A stretch of DNA of 64,000 bases from Celoporthe dispersa (lineage: Eukaryota > Ascomycota > Sordariomycetes > Diaporthales > Cryphonectriaceae). The stretch spans positions 310,001 to 374,000 of the forward strand of contig WAID01000012.1 in assembly GCA_016584495.1 (NCBI GenBank), in the 5' to 3' direction. A model generated the notes under the pieces. It was given only the letters and a program-made list of their open reading frames with translations, was not told where the DNA came from and searched no databases. The position numbers and the translations under genes were made by a program. Below are positions 12,369 through 23,516 of this stretch, piece after piece. Each line of letters starts with the position of its first letter. The stretch's first letter is position 1.

Positions 12369-13022
12369 CTAGGTCTTGGGCATGGCTGGGACACAGACCA
12401 CGCCTCCCACTTCCAACACATCGCAGTTGATGCCGCCGTTGGCCTCCTTTAGCTTTGGCACGTCGATGCCGTGCATCTTCGCAATGTCCCAGCACGACTC
12501 CCCCTGCTGGATCTGATGTGCATGGTTCCCCGGGCCGCAGCGGGAGAGGCTCGTCTTGGAGCTCGTCATCCACCCCAGGAACCAGAACAGGCCGACCAGG
12601 AACAGGGCCAGGATCATGAAGAAGTTGAGCAGCGGCATGAGCTCGGCCCGCCAGTGCTTCGCCGCATACGAGGTGCCGCTTCCGCCTCCTCCCCATCTCG
12701 CGTGTGCCTGACCCGCGCCTGTGTGCGCGCCGCGGCCCTCCAGGAAGGGCACGGTGGCCTCGCTCTCATCGTAGCTCGGGGGCTGGTCGCTCCCGTGTTC
12801 GGCATCGGCAGACTCGACATCGATATTGGTGAGGTCTGATGGGGGCTTGGGAGGGTTGGCGACCTTGGTCAGGTGGCCATAGCGGCAGCCGGGCGGGCCC
12901 TCCCACAAGCTGCCGTCGGTGTCTCGAAAGGTGTAGACCTCTGTGTCTGCGTCGTATCCGACGCGGACCATGCCATCTGGCAGGCGCTCCTCATCTGTGT
13001 CGTAGTCGAAGCGGCGGGGCAT
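12369..13022 (-). CDS. LysM-domain membrane protein
   Basis: Predicted 217-aa single-pass membrane protein. Residues 1-120 are polar and acidic with no signal peptide. A transmembrane helix covers about 131-152, and a LysM fold follows at 168-212 (His-Gln-Ile-Gln-Gln-Gly-Glu-Ser-Cys-Trp-Asp-Ile-Ala, ending Val-Cys-Val-Pro), with cysteines at 162, 177, 200 and 210. LysM modules bind chitin or peptidoglycan oligosaccharides. An N-in topology would place this one outside the membrane (inference). The frame is open upstream for another 83 codons, but that part reads through a CA repeat leader, so I chose the ATG at 13022. This cytosol-TM-LysM layout differs from secreted LysM effectors. Confidence 0.85.
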   Translation of the reverse strand: MPRRFDYDTDEERLPDGMVRVGYDADTEVYTFRDTDGSLWEGPPGCRYGHLTKVANPPKPPSDLTNIDVESADAEHGSDQPPSYDESEATVPFLEGRGAHTGAGQAHARWGGGGSGTSYAAKHWRAELMPLLNFFMILALFLVGLFWFLGWMTSSKTSLSRCGPGNHAHQIQQGESCWDIAKMHGIDVPKLKEANGGINCDVLEVGGVVCVPAMPKT

Positions 13023-14934
13023 TGCGACTCCGAGTGTGTGTGTGTGTGTATGAGAGAGAGAAAGGGATGTGAGGACCCTGTGCGGTGGGGAGATGCCCCG
13101 ATGGTCGACTGGCTGGCTGGCCGGACTGCGCTGGGTTGGGACTGGTCGTGTGGGCAGCGGCTGGGCAGCGGCAGGGCACAGCGTGAGGAAGATGAACCCT
13201 TGATGGAGACGCAGGTGTGTGTAGGGAGATTTGGGCGAACGACCGACTGGGAGGTGATAGATGATGGACAAACAGAGAGAGAGATAGGTGGGTTAGGTTG
13301 GAGGCTGGATGGATCTGATGTGTGGATGGCAGGAAAGCGTTGGGTGTGTTTTTGGTTGCTCGAGGACGAGGACGGGCGAAAGTGACGGGCGAGGATGACG
13401 GCAGGTGGTGGTTTCAACTGCAGGGCCCTGCGCCACACTGGCCATGGCATGGCAGGAGCAGGGCAGGATTCTAGGGCACCCTCTCCCCTGCCAATGACTG
13501 TGCATCCTCTCGTATTTTGTCGTCATTCTAGCTTACTTATGCTGTGACATGGCAAACATGTGCTCTTGTGCGCCGTATGGAAAGCAGATGGTCACTTCCT
13601 GTCACCAGATCTCAGAATGCAGCCTGGATGCTCTTTCTTGACACGTCCCACTTGTTGTTGTTGTTGCTGTTGTTACTGAATGTTGTCCGTCTTGTCTGCT
13701 GTAGGCGTTGATAGGTTGTATCGGCCTTGGTACAGAAGCGGAGGTGGCTACTGTACTATGGCGACCATTCCGGACTGCTAATTATAGGCTTCAGGCCCAT
13801 GCCTCCCCCCTCCCCCCCAACCAGCAGAGACCCAAAGTACTGTGCTCACTTCCAACATTTGTACTGGCGTCCGTAGTTAAAAAATACTATGCAGATATCC
13901 GTGTTCTTGATTGCACATGGCACATACCCAGCAATTGCCTACCTGGTAATGCTCTGGTATCTGTTGATGGCATCATTTGAGACTCCCTTGCATTCAAAAG
14001 GTACACAAGTACAGTCAGTACGGTGGCAGGCGGGCAGTTAGCGGAGCAGGACAGGCTGGCAGGCTGGCAGGGTAGGGGCTTCTAGGGGCTGGAAACACCC
14101 GCCACGCTAACACCAACCAACCTGTGCCTGCGGGGACCTTGCTAGAATGGGGTGAGTCCTGGTACGTACCTCAGTCAGTACCGTTACCTCTTTCCCTCTC
14201 TCTCCCTCTGTCTCTGTACCGTATTGAGCAGTGAGTACAAAACCTCCACAGGGATTGATGCAATCTGTTGGACGAGGGAAGGGACCGTGTGTCATCCACA
14301 CACACCTTCACAGGCTCAACCCCTCCCTGGGCTGGAAAAAATTCAAGGTGCCCCAGCAGGTCGCGCAGTTACGAAGCAAGCACACGCACCATTCCCACCC
14401 TTCTTTTTTGCTTTTTTCTTCCTTTTCCCCCTCCTCCTTTCCCCTGTCCCCTCCCACCCTCGCAGAGGAGAGGAGGAAGAAAAGAGACCGGGAGAAAAAG
14501 AAGGAAGAAAATAGAAAAGAAGAGAAAGAAAAAGAAAAAAAGAAAAGAAGAGAAAGAAAAAGAAAAAAGAAAAAGAAGAGGCGATCCTGGGAGCATTGCT
14601 CCGCCTGTTCCGTCAAGGATCACATCCTCTGAACCTGTCTCTGTCTCTCTCTCTCTCTCCCCCCCTCTCTTCCTACACGTCAGGTCAACAGTCTTGAGGA
14701 GCCCTTCATCGGTCCAGCAAAGGTGTCACCACGCTTAAGTCGAGGGCCCCTCGGGAACACGCGGAGGAGAACACGAGGCTAGGGATCTGAGGGATGTCTG
14801 ATACATCCCTGAACCCTCCCGTCGTTACCACTCATCTTCACTCTCAACAGCGCTGCTCGCTCTGCAGACCCCGCCTGCTGCGCCCCTCCGACGACCTTCA
14901 CCAGCCAGCCGAGCTGCAGGCAGGAGACTGAGAG
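13023..14934. other. Intergenic region
   Basis: Between the diverging LysM and CCCH genes. No supported gene. Notable only for a GT repeat at 13036-13050 in the LysM leader and a polypurine run at 14513-14581. Confidence 0.55.
14513..14581 (+). repeat. Polypurine tract
   Basis: About 70 nt of only A and G, preceded by another purine-rich 50 nt. It lies about 350 nt upstream of the CCCH zinc-finger gene. Confidence 0.8.
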
Positions 14935-16677
14935 ATGCTGACCGACAAAGAGATCGGCGACGCTGTAAAGCAGCTGGCAGACTACCGCCGCAATGACAGC
15001 CTCGAAGCAATCCTCGATAGCTATGCGCTGCTGCTCGAGAAGCACCAGCGCCTCAAGAGCGACTACGAGGAGGAGCGGGACGCCCGGGAGCGCTACAAGC
15101 AGCTGGCTCGTGGCCAGGAGCGCAACCCTTTCGTCCTGGTCCTCATCGATGCCGACGGCTATGTTTTCGATGACCGCCTCGTCGGTGCCGGCGCCGAGGG
15201 CGGCTCCCGGGCTGCTAAGCTGCTGAACGACGGCATCAAGACCAGCCTGCGCAGGAAGGGCCTCGAGCACTGCGACGCCGTCGTCCGTGCCTACGCCAAC
15301 GTCGCCGGCCTGTCCAAGGCCCTGAGCAAGGCAGGCCTCCTGGGTGCCGAGAAGCGCTCGCTGGCGCCCTTCATCGCCCACTTCAACCGGTCTTATCCCC
15401 TCACCGACTTTGTCGACGCCGGCGAGCTCAAGGAGAATGCTGATTTCAAGCTCCGCGGCCTGCTGCGGCTGTATGCCGAGAACGCACAGTGTAAGCATAT
15501 CTACTTTGCTGCTTGCCACGATGCCGGCTATGTGTCCGACCTCACCCAGTACCGGGACCACAGCGACCGCGTCACCCTCATCAGGACGCCGGGCCTGCTT
15601 TTTCACGATGAGTTTACCAAGCTCGGTCTTGGCATCGAGGAGCTTCCCGGCGTCTTCCGGCCCGCCGGCTCCGCCATAGATGCCATCTATCCTAAACCGC
15701 TCCAGACGCTCTCGTCGGTCAACAAATCTGCTCCGTCCCTCCCGTCTCTATCCTCAGCAGCGGCTTCTGAGGTCTGTTCGTTTTACAAGCTGGGCAAGTG
15801 CAGATATGGCAGCACCTGCAAGAAGCTGCACGCCAACCCGCAATTGACGACGGCGACGACGACCACCACCCTACCACTTCGTAACAGCAACAGCAACAGC
15901 CACAATCACAACCACAGCCATAATAATAACAACAACAACAACTTCTCCTCGAGACTGTCTCGAGAGTGGCGGCCCGAGAATGTGTCGCCCCTCGACTATG
16001 ATGGTGTTGGGGGCCCAATAGGAGGTTCGATGCACGCTCGCGACAGCCCCCATAAGACATATATACAGCAGGCCGACCTCCTGCGCCAGCTGCCCAGAAA
16101 AGAAGATATCCCGGACGGCTACCTCGCCGTAAACAAAAATGGGCAGCGTCTGGATTATTACCTGTCACCGCCCACCCCCGACGCCGAGAACCGCCTCAGG
16201 GCTCGCTTTGCCGCCGCAAGACTGTGCAACGCTAAGCAGCTGAGGGGCTCATGCGGCACCCCGGGCTGCGAGTACGACCACAGCTACGTTGAAGAAGACC
16301 TCAAACCCGCCCTCGAATGGCTCGCCCGCTCTCTACCCTGCGCTAAGCGTGGCGACTGTCGAAATGCAGCATGCCTATCCGGCCACGTGTGTCTAAAGCC
16401 GGACTGCAAACACTATGGTTCAGGCAAGGCCCATTGCAAGATAGGCTCTCTTACGCACTTGACCGATTTAGCTATCGACCGTTACGTGCCCGCCACTCTG
16501 GGTCAACAAGCCAGTAACGGCGACTCTATTAATCACACCTCGCCATCATCCACATTTACTTCTCCCGTCACCGAAGACGACGAGGATGGCGGTGGAAGTA
16601 ACACCCTCCAGGTGGCACCTCAATTTAGAAGCAACCTGACTGGTCAGGTATGCGGCGGCGCTCGCTGTCAGTTTTAA
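14935..16677 (+). CDS. CCCH zinc-finger protein with fungal N-terminal domain
   Basis: 580 aa, apparently one exon. An N-terminal coiled coil (about 20-60) is followed by a conserved fungal domain at about 62-265 that opens with Asn-Pro-Phe-Val-Leu-Val-Leu-Ile-Asp-Ala-Asp-Gly. The first CCCH finger is C281-x7-C289-x5-C295-x3-H299. A Thr/Asn/His-rich linker follows, then a second finger C431-x8-C440-x4-C445-x3-H449 and further Cys/His clusters to about residue 510. CCCH fingers usually bind RNA, so an mRNA-binding role is likely by family. Proteins of this architecture are common in ascomycetes, but the specific target is not known. The start is the first ATG of the open frame, after a CT-rich leader. 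No frameshift found. Confidence 0.9.
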   Translation: MLTDKEIGDAVKQLADYRRNDSLEAILDSYALLLEKHQRLKSDYEEERDARERYKQLARGQERNPFVLVLIDADGYVFDDRLVGAGAEGGSRAAKLLNDGIKTSLRRKGLEHCDAVVRAYANVAGLSKALSKAGLLGAEKRSLAPFIAHFNRSYPLTDFVDAGELKENADFKLRGLLRLYAENAQCKHIYFAACHDAGYVSDLTQYRDHSDRVTLIRTPGLLFHDEFTKLGLGIEELPGVFRPAGSAIDAIYPKPLQTLSSVNKSAPSLPSLSSAAASEVCSFYKLGKCRYGSTCKKLHANPQLTTATTTTTLPLRNSNSNSHNHNHSHNNNNNNNFSSRLSREWRPENVSPLDYDGVGGPIGGSMHARDSPHKTYIQQADLLRQLPRKEDIPDGYLAVNKNGQRLDYYLSPPTPDAENRLRARFAAARLCNAKQLRGSCGTPGCEYDHSYVEEDLKPALEWLARSLPCAKRGDCRNAACLSGHVCLKPDCKHYGSGKAHCKIGSLTHLTDLAIDRYVPATLGQQASNGDSINHTSPSSTFTSPVTEDDEDGGGSNTLQVAPQFRSNLTGQVCGGARCQF

Positions 16678-18559
16678 GAACCTGCACTAATAGCAGGAGG
16701 GCAACTTGTTTCGTGCTCGTCGATAATACGGCCTCTTGTTGGCGCGCACAGGATGTCTTTATGTCCATCCTTTTCAACGCCGCATGGCCGTATTTGATCG
16801 TCCTTTGTCTTTTCTTTTTCTACTTCCCTCCTCTTCTTTCAAAAATGCGGCCTGAGGTTACAGCTGCGTGCATCTGATCTGAACAGAGGAGAGAATATCT
16901 GCATCGCGTGATGATTGTTGAGTCCTCATGACTATCTGGAGGTCAGTCAGGACGAAGAGGCATTGATGTGGAGCGCTCTGCCGCCTGGTTACGCCGAAGC
17001 TTCGAGGGTGCTACTAAGATGCACAAGCCTACTGAAGTCCGCGCACGCTTAACGCCACTCACGAATGGTCGTTATTGGCGCAGAGTGGTCGCGGGGAGAA
17101 GAATGATGGCAGTACGAGTGTGTAACGAACCGAAAGCGAGAGACGAAGCGAGAGATGAGGATCGGGTGCTTCTGAAGGTTGCCTGCGCAACGGAGAGCCA
17201 GGCAGCTAGCCAGCCGGTCACAACATCCAGGGGGGCGAAGACTCTGAAGACAGCAGCGGTGCGTCTTTAATTAGTCGCAGGAGGGAGCAGATTGATTCAG
17301 CGGAGACGAGTGCCTTCCCGGGGCGTCTCCTCTTGATTGAGAATCTGAGAAGACTTTTTGCAAGGGCAAGACAGCAAGATGGAGATCGGCCGAGATAGAT
17401 TGGGCTTCAGGAGGCTGGAGCGTGCTGAGATGATCTGCTACACACGCCGAAATGATCACGGTGCATATAAGGCAAAAAAAAAAAAAAAAAGGAGGAATAG
17501 TCGCTGGTCCAGTTAGCGTGGCCGCGATTTATTCATGCGGTGTGCAGAAAGGGATCATCTACTACTTCCTGCGTGGGATCACAGCAGCCCGTCTAAGACG
17601 GGCTTCATAGCCAGTCTCCCTAGAGTAGGCGCGGAATGCAGCAGCAGCAGGTTTGATACGTTATAGGTCATGTGGACGGTGCCAACTACTTTTTTTTCTT
17701 CTTTTCGTCGTCTTCTTTCTTCTTTCTCTCACACACACACTCTCTCTCTGTCTACCCTGCCGTGAGTGCATCCTGTGCAGTGCCTAGGTGTGCGCTGGGA
17801 CAGGTGCAGGTTGGATAAGACCCAGTTTGTCGAGGTGATCACCATGATCAGTGTATGTAGCTTGGATGGTACAGTTTATTGCGCTGCTCTTGGGCTTCCT
17901 TCGCGACATGAGATGCTTCCGTAGAGGCAAAGATGCCTGGCAAGAGATGGCCTCCCCAACTTATCAATGACTCGTGCATGTGTCCTCGTAATACTTGGGT
18001 GTGAGCCACATGGAAGCCACTCTTTAGTTGAACTTTTTGGTTGTGTCTCTTCCATCTCAGAATCATGGAGACCTCGGCGGAAATCTTTACTTGGCTTCCT
18101 CCCCAGCCAGGATTTTTACTTCTCAACGGTTCTCAACGTAAAACGCCTGCGAACCCAGCTTGTCGCCTGGACATCTCCCGGAAGCCGCCGCCCGCCCAAT
18201 CACTGATGACGTATTCTTGTACAAAGCCCAACAAAAAGATACCAAGAAAGGCATCCATGATATTTCTACCACCCTCTAAGATTATATTGTCTTAATTTAC
18301 CGAGCATTATCTACACATATAGCCACTCATTCCGTATGATGTGGTCGCAGGCAGAGCAGGAGCCATGAGCTTTCGGGGCATCTTTCCTCCGCAGCTTATG
18401 ACGCTGTCGGGTCACGTGCGAGGACCCAGACGCTGACACGCTGGACTGGGAAGGAACTCAACACCGGGTAAACAACCATAGGAAGTCGCATCTCGTCCAA
18501 GAGGCAGTTCCAAATTCCCCGCCCGGGAACCCACTCATTTTAATCTCGCCTCGACAGCC
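16678..18559. other. Intergenic region
   Basis: No gene that I can support. A 100-codon plus frame at 16968-17270 has no recognisable domain and mixed codon use. There is an A17 run near 17474-17490 and a CA/CT repeat at 17726-17750. Confidence 0.5.
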
Positions 18560-20344
18560 ATGGACGAGAAGCAGCCCTTTCTGGGCCCGGCCACAGCGCC
18601 TAGCCAGCATGAAACAGGTGCTCGCCGTCACCCAAGACGCCCCGGCTTCAGGCTGCCCAGGTTCCTTCTGGCGAGCAGCATCCTGGTCCTTCTTGCCACG
18701 GCTCACCTATCATGGCGCGCACTCACGCGTCATCACCACTGCGGGCATCATCACAGAGGTAGCCACCTTCGCTACGAAGGGGAGCACATCGCATGGGAGG
18801 CCTGTGGTGAAGTCGCGGGGCGACACGTGGAGTGCTCGACAATCTTAGTGCCCATGGACCAGTTCAACGCGACCAACTCGGGCGACAGGGTCTTCACCAT
18901 CCCTCTGATCCGCATGCGCGGGAGGAACGCCACCCAGAACCTTCTCCTCAACCCGGGTGGCCCAGGAGGCTCTGGTCTCGAGTTCCTCTTCAGGCGTGGC
19001 GAGCAGCTCAGCACCATCGTCGGCGAGGGCTTCCACCTGCTATCCTTCGACCCGAGAGGTGTAAACCACTCGACGCCTCAGGCTTCTTGCTATCCTGATC
19101 AGGGAGACGCGGCGCGCCCTGTCTCAGGTCAGAGACTCGAGGGTCATCGAGGACAGCCCGGAGGCGTATGCCTTTGCCCAGAACTTCGTCCAGGCCTGCG
19201 CAGACACCATGGGCGAGCACGGACTGTACATCAACACGCCCCAGACTGCTGCAGATATGAACAGCATTCTTGATGCTGTGGGCCAAGAAAGCATGGTCTA
19301 CTGGGGTTTCAGCTACGGGACCCTCCTTGGCCAGACGTACGCTGGTCTCTTCCCCGAGCGGTCCGAGCGCGTCATCATCGACGGCGTGGTCAACCAGTTT
19401 GACTGGTACGACAAGATCATCAGCGAAGAGGACTTTAGCGATACGTTTCATGTCCTCGAAGGCTTCTTCGAGGAGTGCCTGAAGGCAGAAGAAAACTGCA
19501 CCTTGTCTAAGCTGTCAAAGTCCAAGGAAGAGCTCATGGACAAAGTTCTCGGGTTCGCAGAGAGCATCTACGACGAGCCGATGAGCGTCTATGTCAACAA
19601 CACGAACTGGGGAACACTCGACTACTTCAAGATCTTGTATACCGGTGTCTTTCCCGCCCTGTACAAGCCGGCAAATTGGTATGCGCTTGCAGACCGCCTC
19701 GCAAAGCTCTCGAGGGAAATGCGACCGACGCATTTCTGGCCTACGGCGGAGGTGATGCATGGGGCATCGAAGGCGAGGCCAACCAGTTCGTCACCTTCAA
19801 TGACGGCAAATCCGGCCTCAGCAACTGGCCCAAGGGGCGCCAGTCTGCACTCAAAATAATAGAGCCCGTGGCCAACTCGAGCCTGTTCGCGCCGACCGAG
19901 AATGGCGGCCTCTATCAGAAGCAGCAGTGGACCATTCCCAAGACGCATAATTACGTGCCTAAGCTCGGCGTCGAAACTGCACACCCCCTGCTCATCCTGA
20001 GCACCACCTACGACCCCATCTGCCCCCTGGTGTCTGCTCGGTCCGCCAAGAAGGCCTTTTCAGGGTCGGAGATTGTGGAGGTCAAGGGCTTCGGCCACTG
20101 CTCCGTGGCCGTCACGTCGAGCTGTCTCGCAAAGCACGTGCGGGCCTTTTTGTACAACGGCACGGTGCCAGACGGCCACACCCAGTGTGAGGTCGACGGG
20201 CCCTATTTTGTGAAGCCAGAAGATGAAGATGGAAAGAGCGTCACCGCTCTGAGGGGCTTTGCAGATCCTGAGGAGATGAAGATACATATGGCACAGTTGG
20301 AGATCGCAAGAGACCCGGCTTGGCCAATGTGGACGCGGTGGTGA
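18560..20344 (+). CDS. Membrane-anchored alpha/beta hydrolase, TAP/tripeptidyl aminopeptidase type (two frameshifts)
   Basis: Serine hydrolase of the family that includes bacterial tripeptidyl aminopeptidases, likely releasing short peptides. The N-terminus is cytosolic with a signal anchor at about 35-52, so the domain faces the lumen or outside. The oxyanion-hole motif Asn-Pro-Gly-Gly-Pro-Gly-Gly-Ser-Gly is at 131-139. The nucleophile Ser251 lies in Gly-Phe-Ser-Tyr-Gly-Thr, with Asp485 (Thr-Tyr-Asp-Pro) and His513 (Phe-Gly-His-Cys) completing the triad. Two compensating one-base shifts interrupt it: an apparent extra G in the run 19102-19104 and a missing G in the run 19714-19716. The protein between them is well conserved in its own frame and no intron fits, so I read one 594-aa gene with sequencing errors. 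A recent pseudogene is the alternative. Confidence 0.82.
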
Positions 20345-20511
20345 TTAATCATTCCTCAGGCCAAGAGCGGTTGATAACAAGAGGATTCATCTTGGGCCCA
20401 ATCCAAGCTCCACAACGTCGACTGTAGGGCCAACATGTATGTGTATGAAAATCGACTGCTGCGTCCGGCTTGTGTATTTACTTAGTTTCAAGATAATTGG
20501 TACTCCTACCG

Positions 20512-21614
20512 TCAGGTGCTCGCCGCATTGTCTTCGAGGAACTTGGCCAGGGCCAGAGGGATCAGCTCAGCCGCGTCCCCGACAAAAGACCAGTCAGTCT
20601 CCTCCGGCCTCGCCACACCCGCCTCCTTCACCTCCAGGTTGAAAAAGGCGATCCGAGCACCGCGCTGTCTAGCCATCCGTATGTAACCGGCGGCGGGATG
20701 CACCATGGCCGATGTTCCAATCACGAGCATCAGATCACATGTATCGCCCTGGCCAAGCCATTCCTCCACCCTCGCGGCGTTGCCTTCCGGAACGCCCTCG
20801 CCAAACCACACGACGTCCGGCCTGAGCAGGTTCGTCTTGCAGCGGGGGCAGTGCGGGAGATCCATAACGCTGAGATTGTCATTGAGCGGAAAATCTGCGC
20901 CGCCTATGCCATTCTCAGATGCCTGAGGGGGAGGTTGTTGCAGGGCTGGCACGATAGGGACATTACGGTCGTCGGCTTTATAACCGCAGGCGTCGTCAAC
21001 GCATCGCACGCGGAACAGGGAGCCGTGGTAGTTGATAATCTGCTCCGGCGGATGACCAGCTCTTTCGCAGAGACCTGGACTCATCACCAGATAGTAATTT
21101 TAAGCTGTTAGCAAAAAGAAAGAGAGGGAAAGAAAAAAGAAAAAAACATCACACCAAGGCATCCGAGACTACCGTACCGTCGACATTCTGATTCACCGCA
21201 AAGAAACCAGGCTTGAGCCCGGCAAGCTTCGCCAGAGCAAAGTGCGCCGCATTGGGCTGTGCCGCCAGGACCTGCTCCCGCCTGTGCTCGTAGAACTGCC
21301 ACACGAGACACGGGTCCGCCCTGAAGGCTCCCCGGCGTGGCCAGCTGATGGTCCGAGTGCGTCCTCCAGAACCCGCCAGGGCCGCGGTACGTCGGGATGC
21401 CCGACGAGGCGGACAACCCGGCGCCAAAGAGGGCCAGCACCCTCTGCGATGCGCCGAGGTGGCCTGTGAAGCTGGCGAGCATCTCCTGGCTGGGCGGCGG
21501 GGCGGCCTGCGCGCGGAGATGGGCCTGTTCATCGATGCGCTTGAAGTGTCGCTGGAGGCTCTCGTTGGCCTTGGCCATGAGCTCGGCCTTGAAGTCGGGG
21601 TTGAGTTCTGGCAT
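20512..21614 (-). CDS. Sirtuin, NAD-dependent deacylase (SIRT5-like)
   Basis: Sir2-family enzyme that removes acyl groups from lysine using NAD+. Exon 1 is 21178-21614 and exon 2 is 20512-21074, with the intron GTACGG...CAG in phase 1 inside the NVDG motif. The NAD site is Gly-Ala-Gly-Leu-Ser-Ala-Ser-Ser-Gly-Ile-Pro with Tyr-Arg-Gly, followed by Asn-Gln-Asn-Val-Asp-Gly. The catalytic His is in Asn-Tyr-His-Gly-Ser, and the zinc ligands are Cys-x4-Cys and Cys-x2-Cys. The Gly-Pro-Gly-Gly-Phe-Trp segment resembles class III (SIRT5) sirtuins, so desuccinylase-like activity and a mitochondrial or cytosolic site are possible (inference). One frameshift, an extra C in the plus-strand run 21330-21333, breaks exon 1; corrected length 332 aa. 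Head-to-head with the SUR7-like pseudogene. Confidence 0.88.
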
Positions 21615-21830
21615 TGTTTTCTGGGTGAATTGGAGCCTTTGGGTTTTTGTTTTTCAAGGAGTAAAGTGTGCAACTGCCCACCGACTTTGGAGCCGCTGAC
21701 AGTCCAACTAAGCAGAGCTTGATGATGATAATGAGTATCACTGCTGGTCTTCTTGAGCGTGACAACAAGTAGATACTCTTATACTTGACTGAATGGTCAG
21801 TCCTGGTGTGGACTTGTTCACACAATAATC

Positions 21831-22382
21831 GTGTGGCTGGGGATGCCGTTGGAAGTGGCGAAGCCTCATATTACAGCCAAACTCAAGGAGGGGCTTAGCA
21901 TCGAGCCGTTCGATTTTACACTTAGCGGTCTGAGCATTTCCGATTCGATTGAGAATAAACTCGCTCTTGTGCTCAGAATCGCTAAGGCTTTCGCAGCTGT
22001 ATTTATAGCGAGCTGCGGCTTAATAAGCCTAGCTATGCTTCTCTCTCTCGCGGGCTTTATCCTCATCTCGCACGCTGGCCGCCTGCTATTCTTCCTCAAC
22101 ATGACCGTCGCCCTCTGGGCTATCATCCTCCTGCTCGCATCGAGCTTGGTCGCTACTATCGCGCCGCGGATCGTAGCCGAGCAGGTCGCCAACAACGGGG
22201 GCGGCGACATTGGGCTGGGGGTTGATTACAGCATGAGGCTCGCCGCGCTGACGTGGGCTGCGTTCGCGCTGATAGTCTTATCCATGGCGTACTGATTCTT
22301 TGAGTTTATCGTTGACTGTGTCCAGAAGAGGCGAACCCGCAGGTTCAGGAACAACCTTGTCAAGGACGAGCTTGAGAAGTAG
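21831..22382 (+). pseudogene. Truncated SUR7/PalI-like membrane protein with in-frame TGA
   Basis: The frame encodes three hydrophobic segments (about residues 50-75, 83-112 and 138-154), preceded by a Leu-Gly-Met-Pro-Leu-Glu-Val-Ala stretch like the end of the extracellular loop in fungal SUR7/PalI four-helix proteins. The first helix and most of the loop are absent, and only about 215 nt separate it from the sirtuin start. A TGA at 22293-22295 stops the third helix after Met-Ala-Tyr. The same frame continues coherently for 28 codons with a basic cytosolic tail (Lys-Arg-Arg-Thr-Arg-Arg) to a TAG at 22380. Trp (TGG) at the TGA would restore a typical Tyr-Trp-Phe-Phe helix end. Both defects point to a relic. 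A truncated but expressed 154-aa protein cannot be excluded. Family assignment is from the membrane pattern only. Confidence 0.6.
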
Positions 22383-22817
22383 TTAGTAGAGGGCGTGGGT
22401 GCTTGAGCCCTATGTCTGTTATCGACTAGGTTGGTAATCCTCGGTATGAATTTCAGGACGGCAGATTTGCCATTCTCATGGGAAACAGGAGTTGTTACCA
22501 TCTAATTGTCACTAATCCTTAAGAGACCCGCTGAATCTGGTGCATAGCTTGAAGTTATGGCAGGTGTCGAGAGGAGTAATATCACAGTTGTGTTTTCAGA
22601 TAAGCAGATGCTCACACTGCGGGAGAATTACTTGACTGTTGTTACAGGAACGAAGTCTGTTGTTATTGTGGTTTAGTAAGATTGCCTAAATTATAATATT
22701 TCCCGAGTTAGTATGTCCTGAATTATGCAACAAATCCTGAACCTGCTCATCTTCACTTGCTTTGGTAAAACAAACTCGATAGAATTATTTATCACAGCCA
22801 GCTAGTTTATCAAAAAG
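22383..22817. other. AT-rich spacer
   Basis: No gene seen. It lies between the pseudogene and the 3' end of the convergent minus-strand gene. Confidence 0.6.
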
Positions 22818-23516
22818 CTACATTACTTGACAAAACTTCCAGCCATCGCCAGCATTGTCATTCATAGCTCTTCCCTGCTTCAATTCCGGAGATTCTCGGC
22901 CGACAAACTCTTTGATATCCCAGAAATGGCCCGAGTCAGGGCCTCCTTCGGGTCGCTTCCATTCAGAACGCGGGGGATACGGCGATTTGTCAAAGACAAG
23001 TCGGAAGGCGTATCTCGCACTAAACGAGCTCGAGGGCCCGATGTAACAAGGTTCGACAAAGTTGCCTTTCTCGATCGTGATGGTATATTTCTTGGGTTGG
23101 AATGCATCGTCCGTGAGCCCACGCTCGTTGAGAACATAACCTCTTGCACCAGGCTGTCTGTCGAGCTGTTCCGGGAGTCGCTTCATCAGGGTCACTGCCA
23201 GCTCAAGCTTCCCTAAGATCTGAGGGCCTCCCTTCGGATAGGCACCCTCGGTTGCCGGCTGATCTCCGCCAGGCTCAGACATCTCGAGGCGCTTCCACTC
23301 AGTCTCCATAGCTATCCAGAAGTGGCCATCCTCACGGCACCAAAGCTTTCAAGCCGTCAGCAGACAGAACAGATCGGGGGAAAAGGGTAGTGGTCTGGTA
23401 GACAGGACGGTACACACCTCGCCGGTCCCATCCTCGTTAAACTTGATCGATTTGCCCTCGCTGTGAAACACCCATTCGTCCTCCCCTGTGAGAATGGAGC
23501 AGAGTGCCTCATTCAT
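22818..23516 (-). CDS. Conserved fungal protein of unknown function
   Basis: Two exons: 23418-23516 and 22818-23345, 208 aa. The 72-nt intron has GTGTGT...AAG and a CTGAC branch point. The start is the Met of Met-Asn-Glu-Ala-Leu at 23516; the open frame continues 49 codons upstream without similarity I recognise. The protein has a beta-rich pattern with an Asn-Glu-Asp-Gly-Thr-Gly-Glu motif at the exon junction, then Leu-Trp-Cys, Glu-Trp-Lys, an Asp-Asp-Ala-Phe-Gln-Pro-Lys segment and Leu-Val-Phe-Asp-Lys-Ser-Pro-Tyr-Pro-Pro. I have seen this signature in uncharacterised ascomycete proteins, but I know no function. No signal peptide or membrane helix. Confidence 0.75.

Noticed and set aside
16968..17270. 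100-codon plus frame
   Set aside because: Arg/Ala-rich, no domain and no supporting splice or promoter signal.
18560..20344. Programmed +1/-1 frameshifting in the hydrolase
   Set aside because: Similar homopolymer shifts occur in nine unrelated genes, so error is simpler than programmed recoding.
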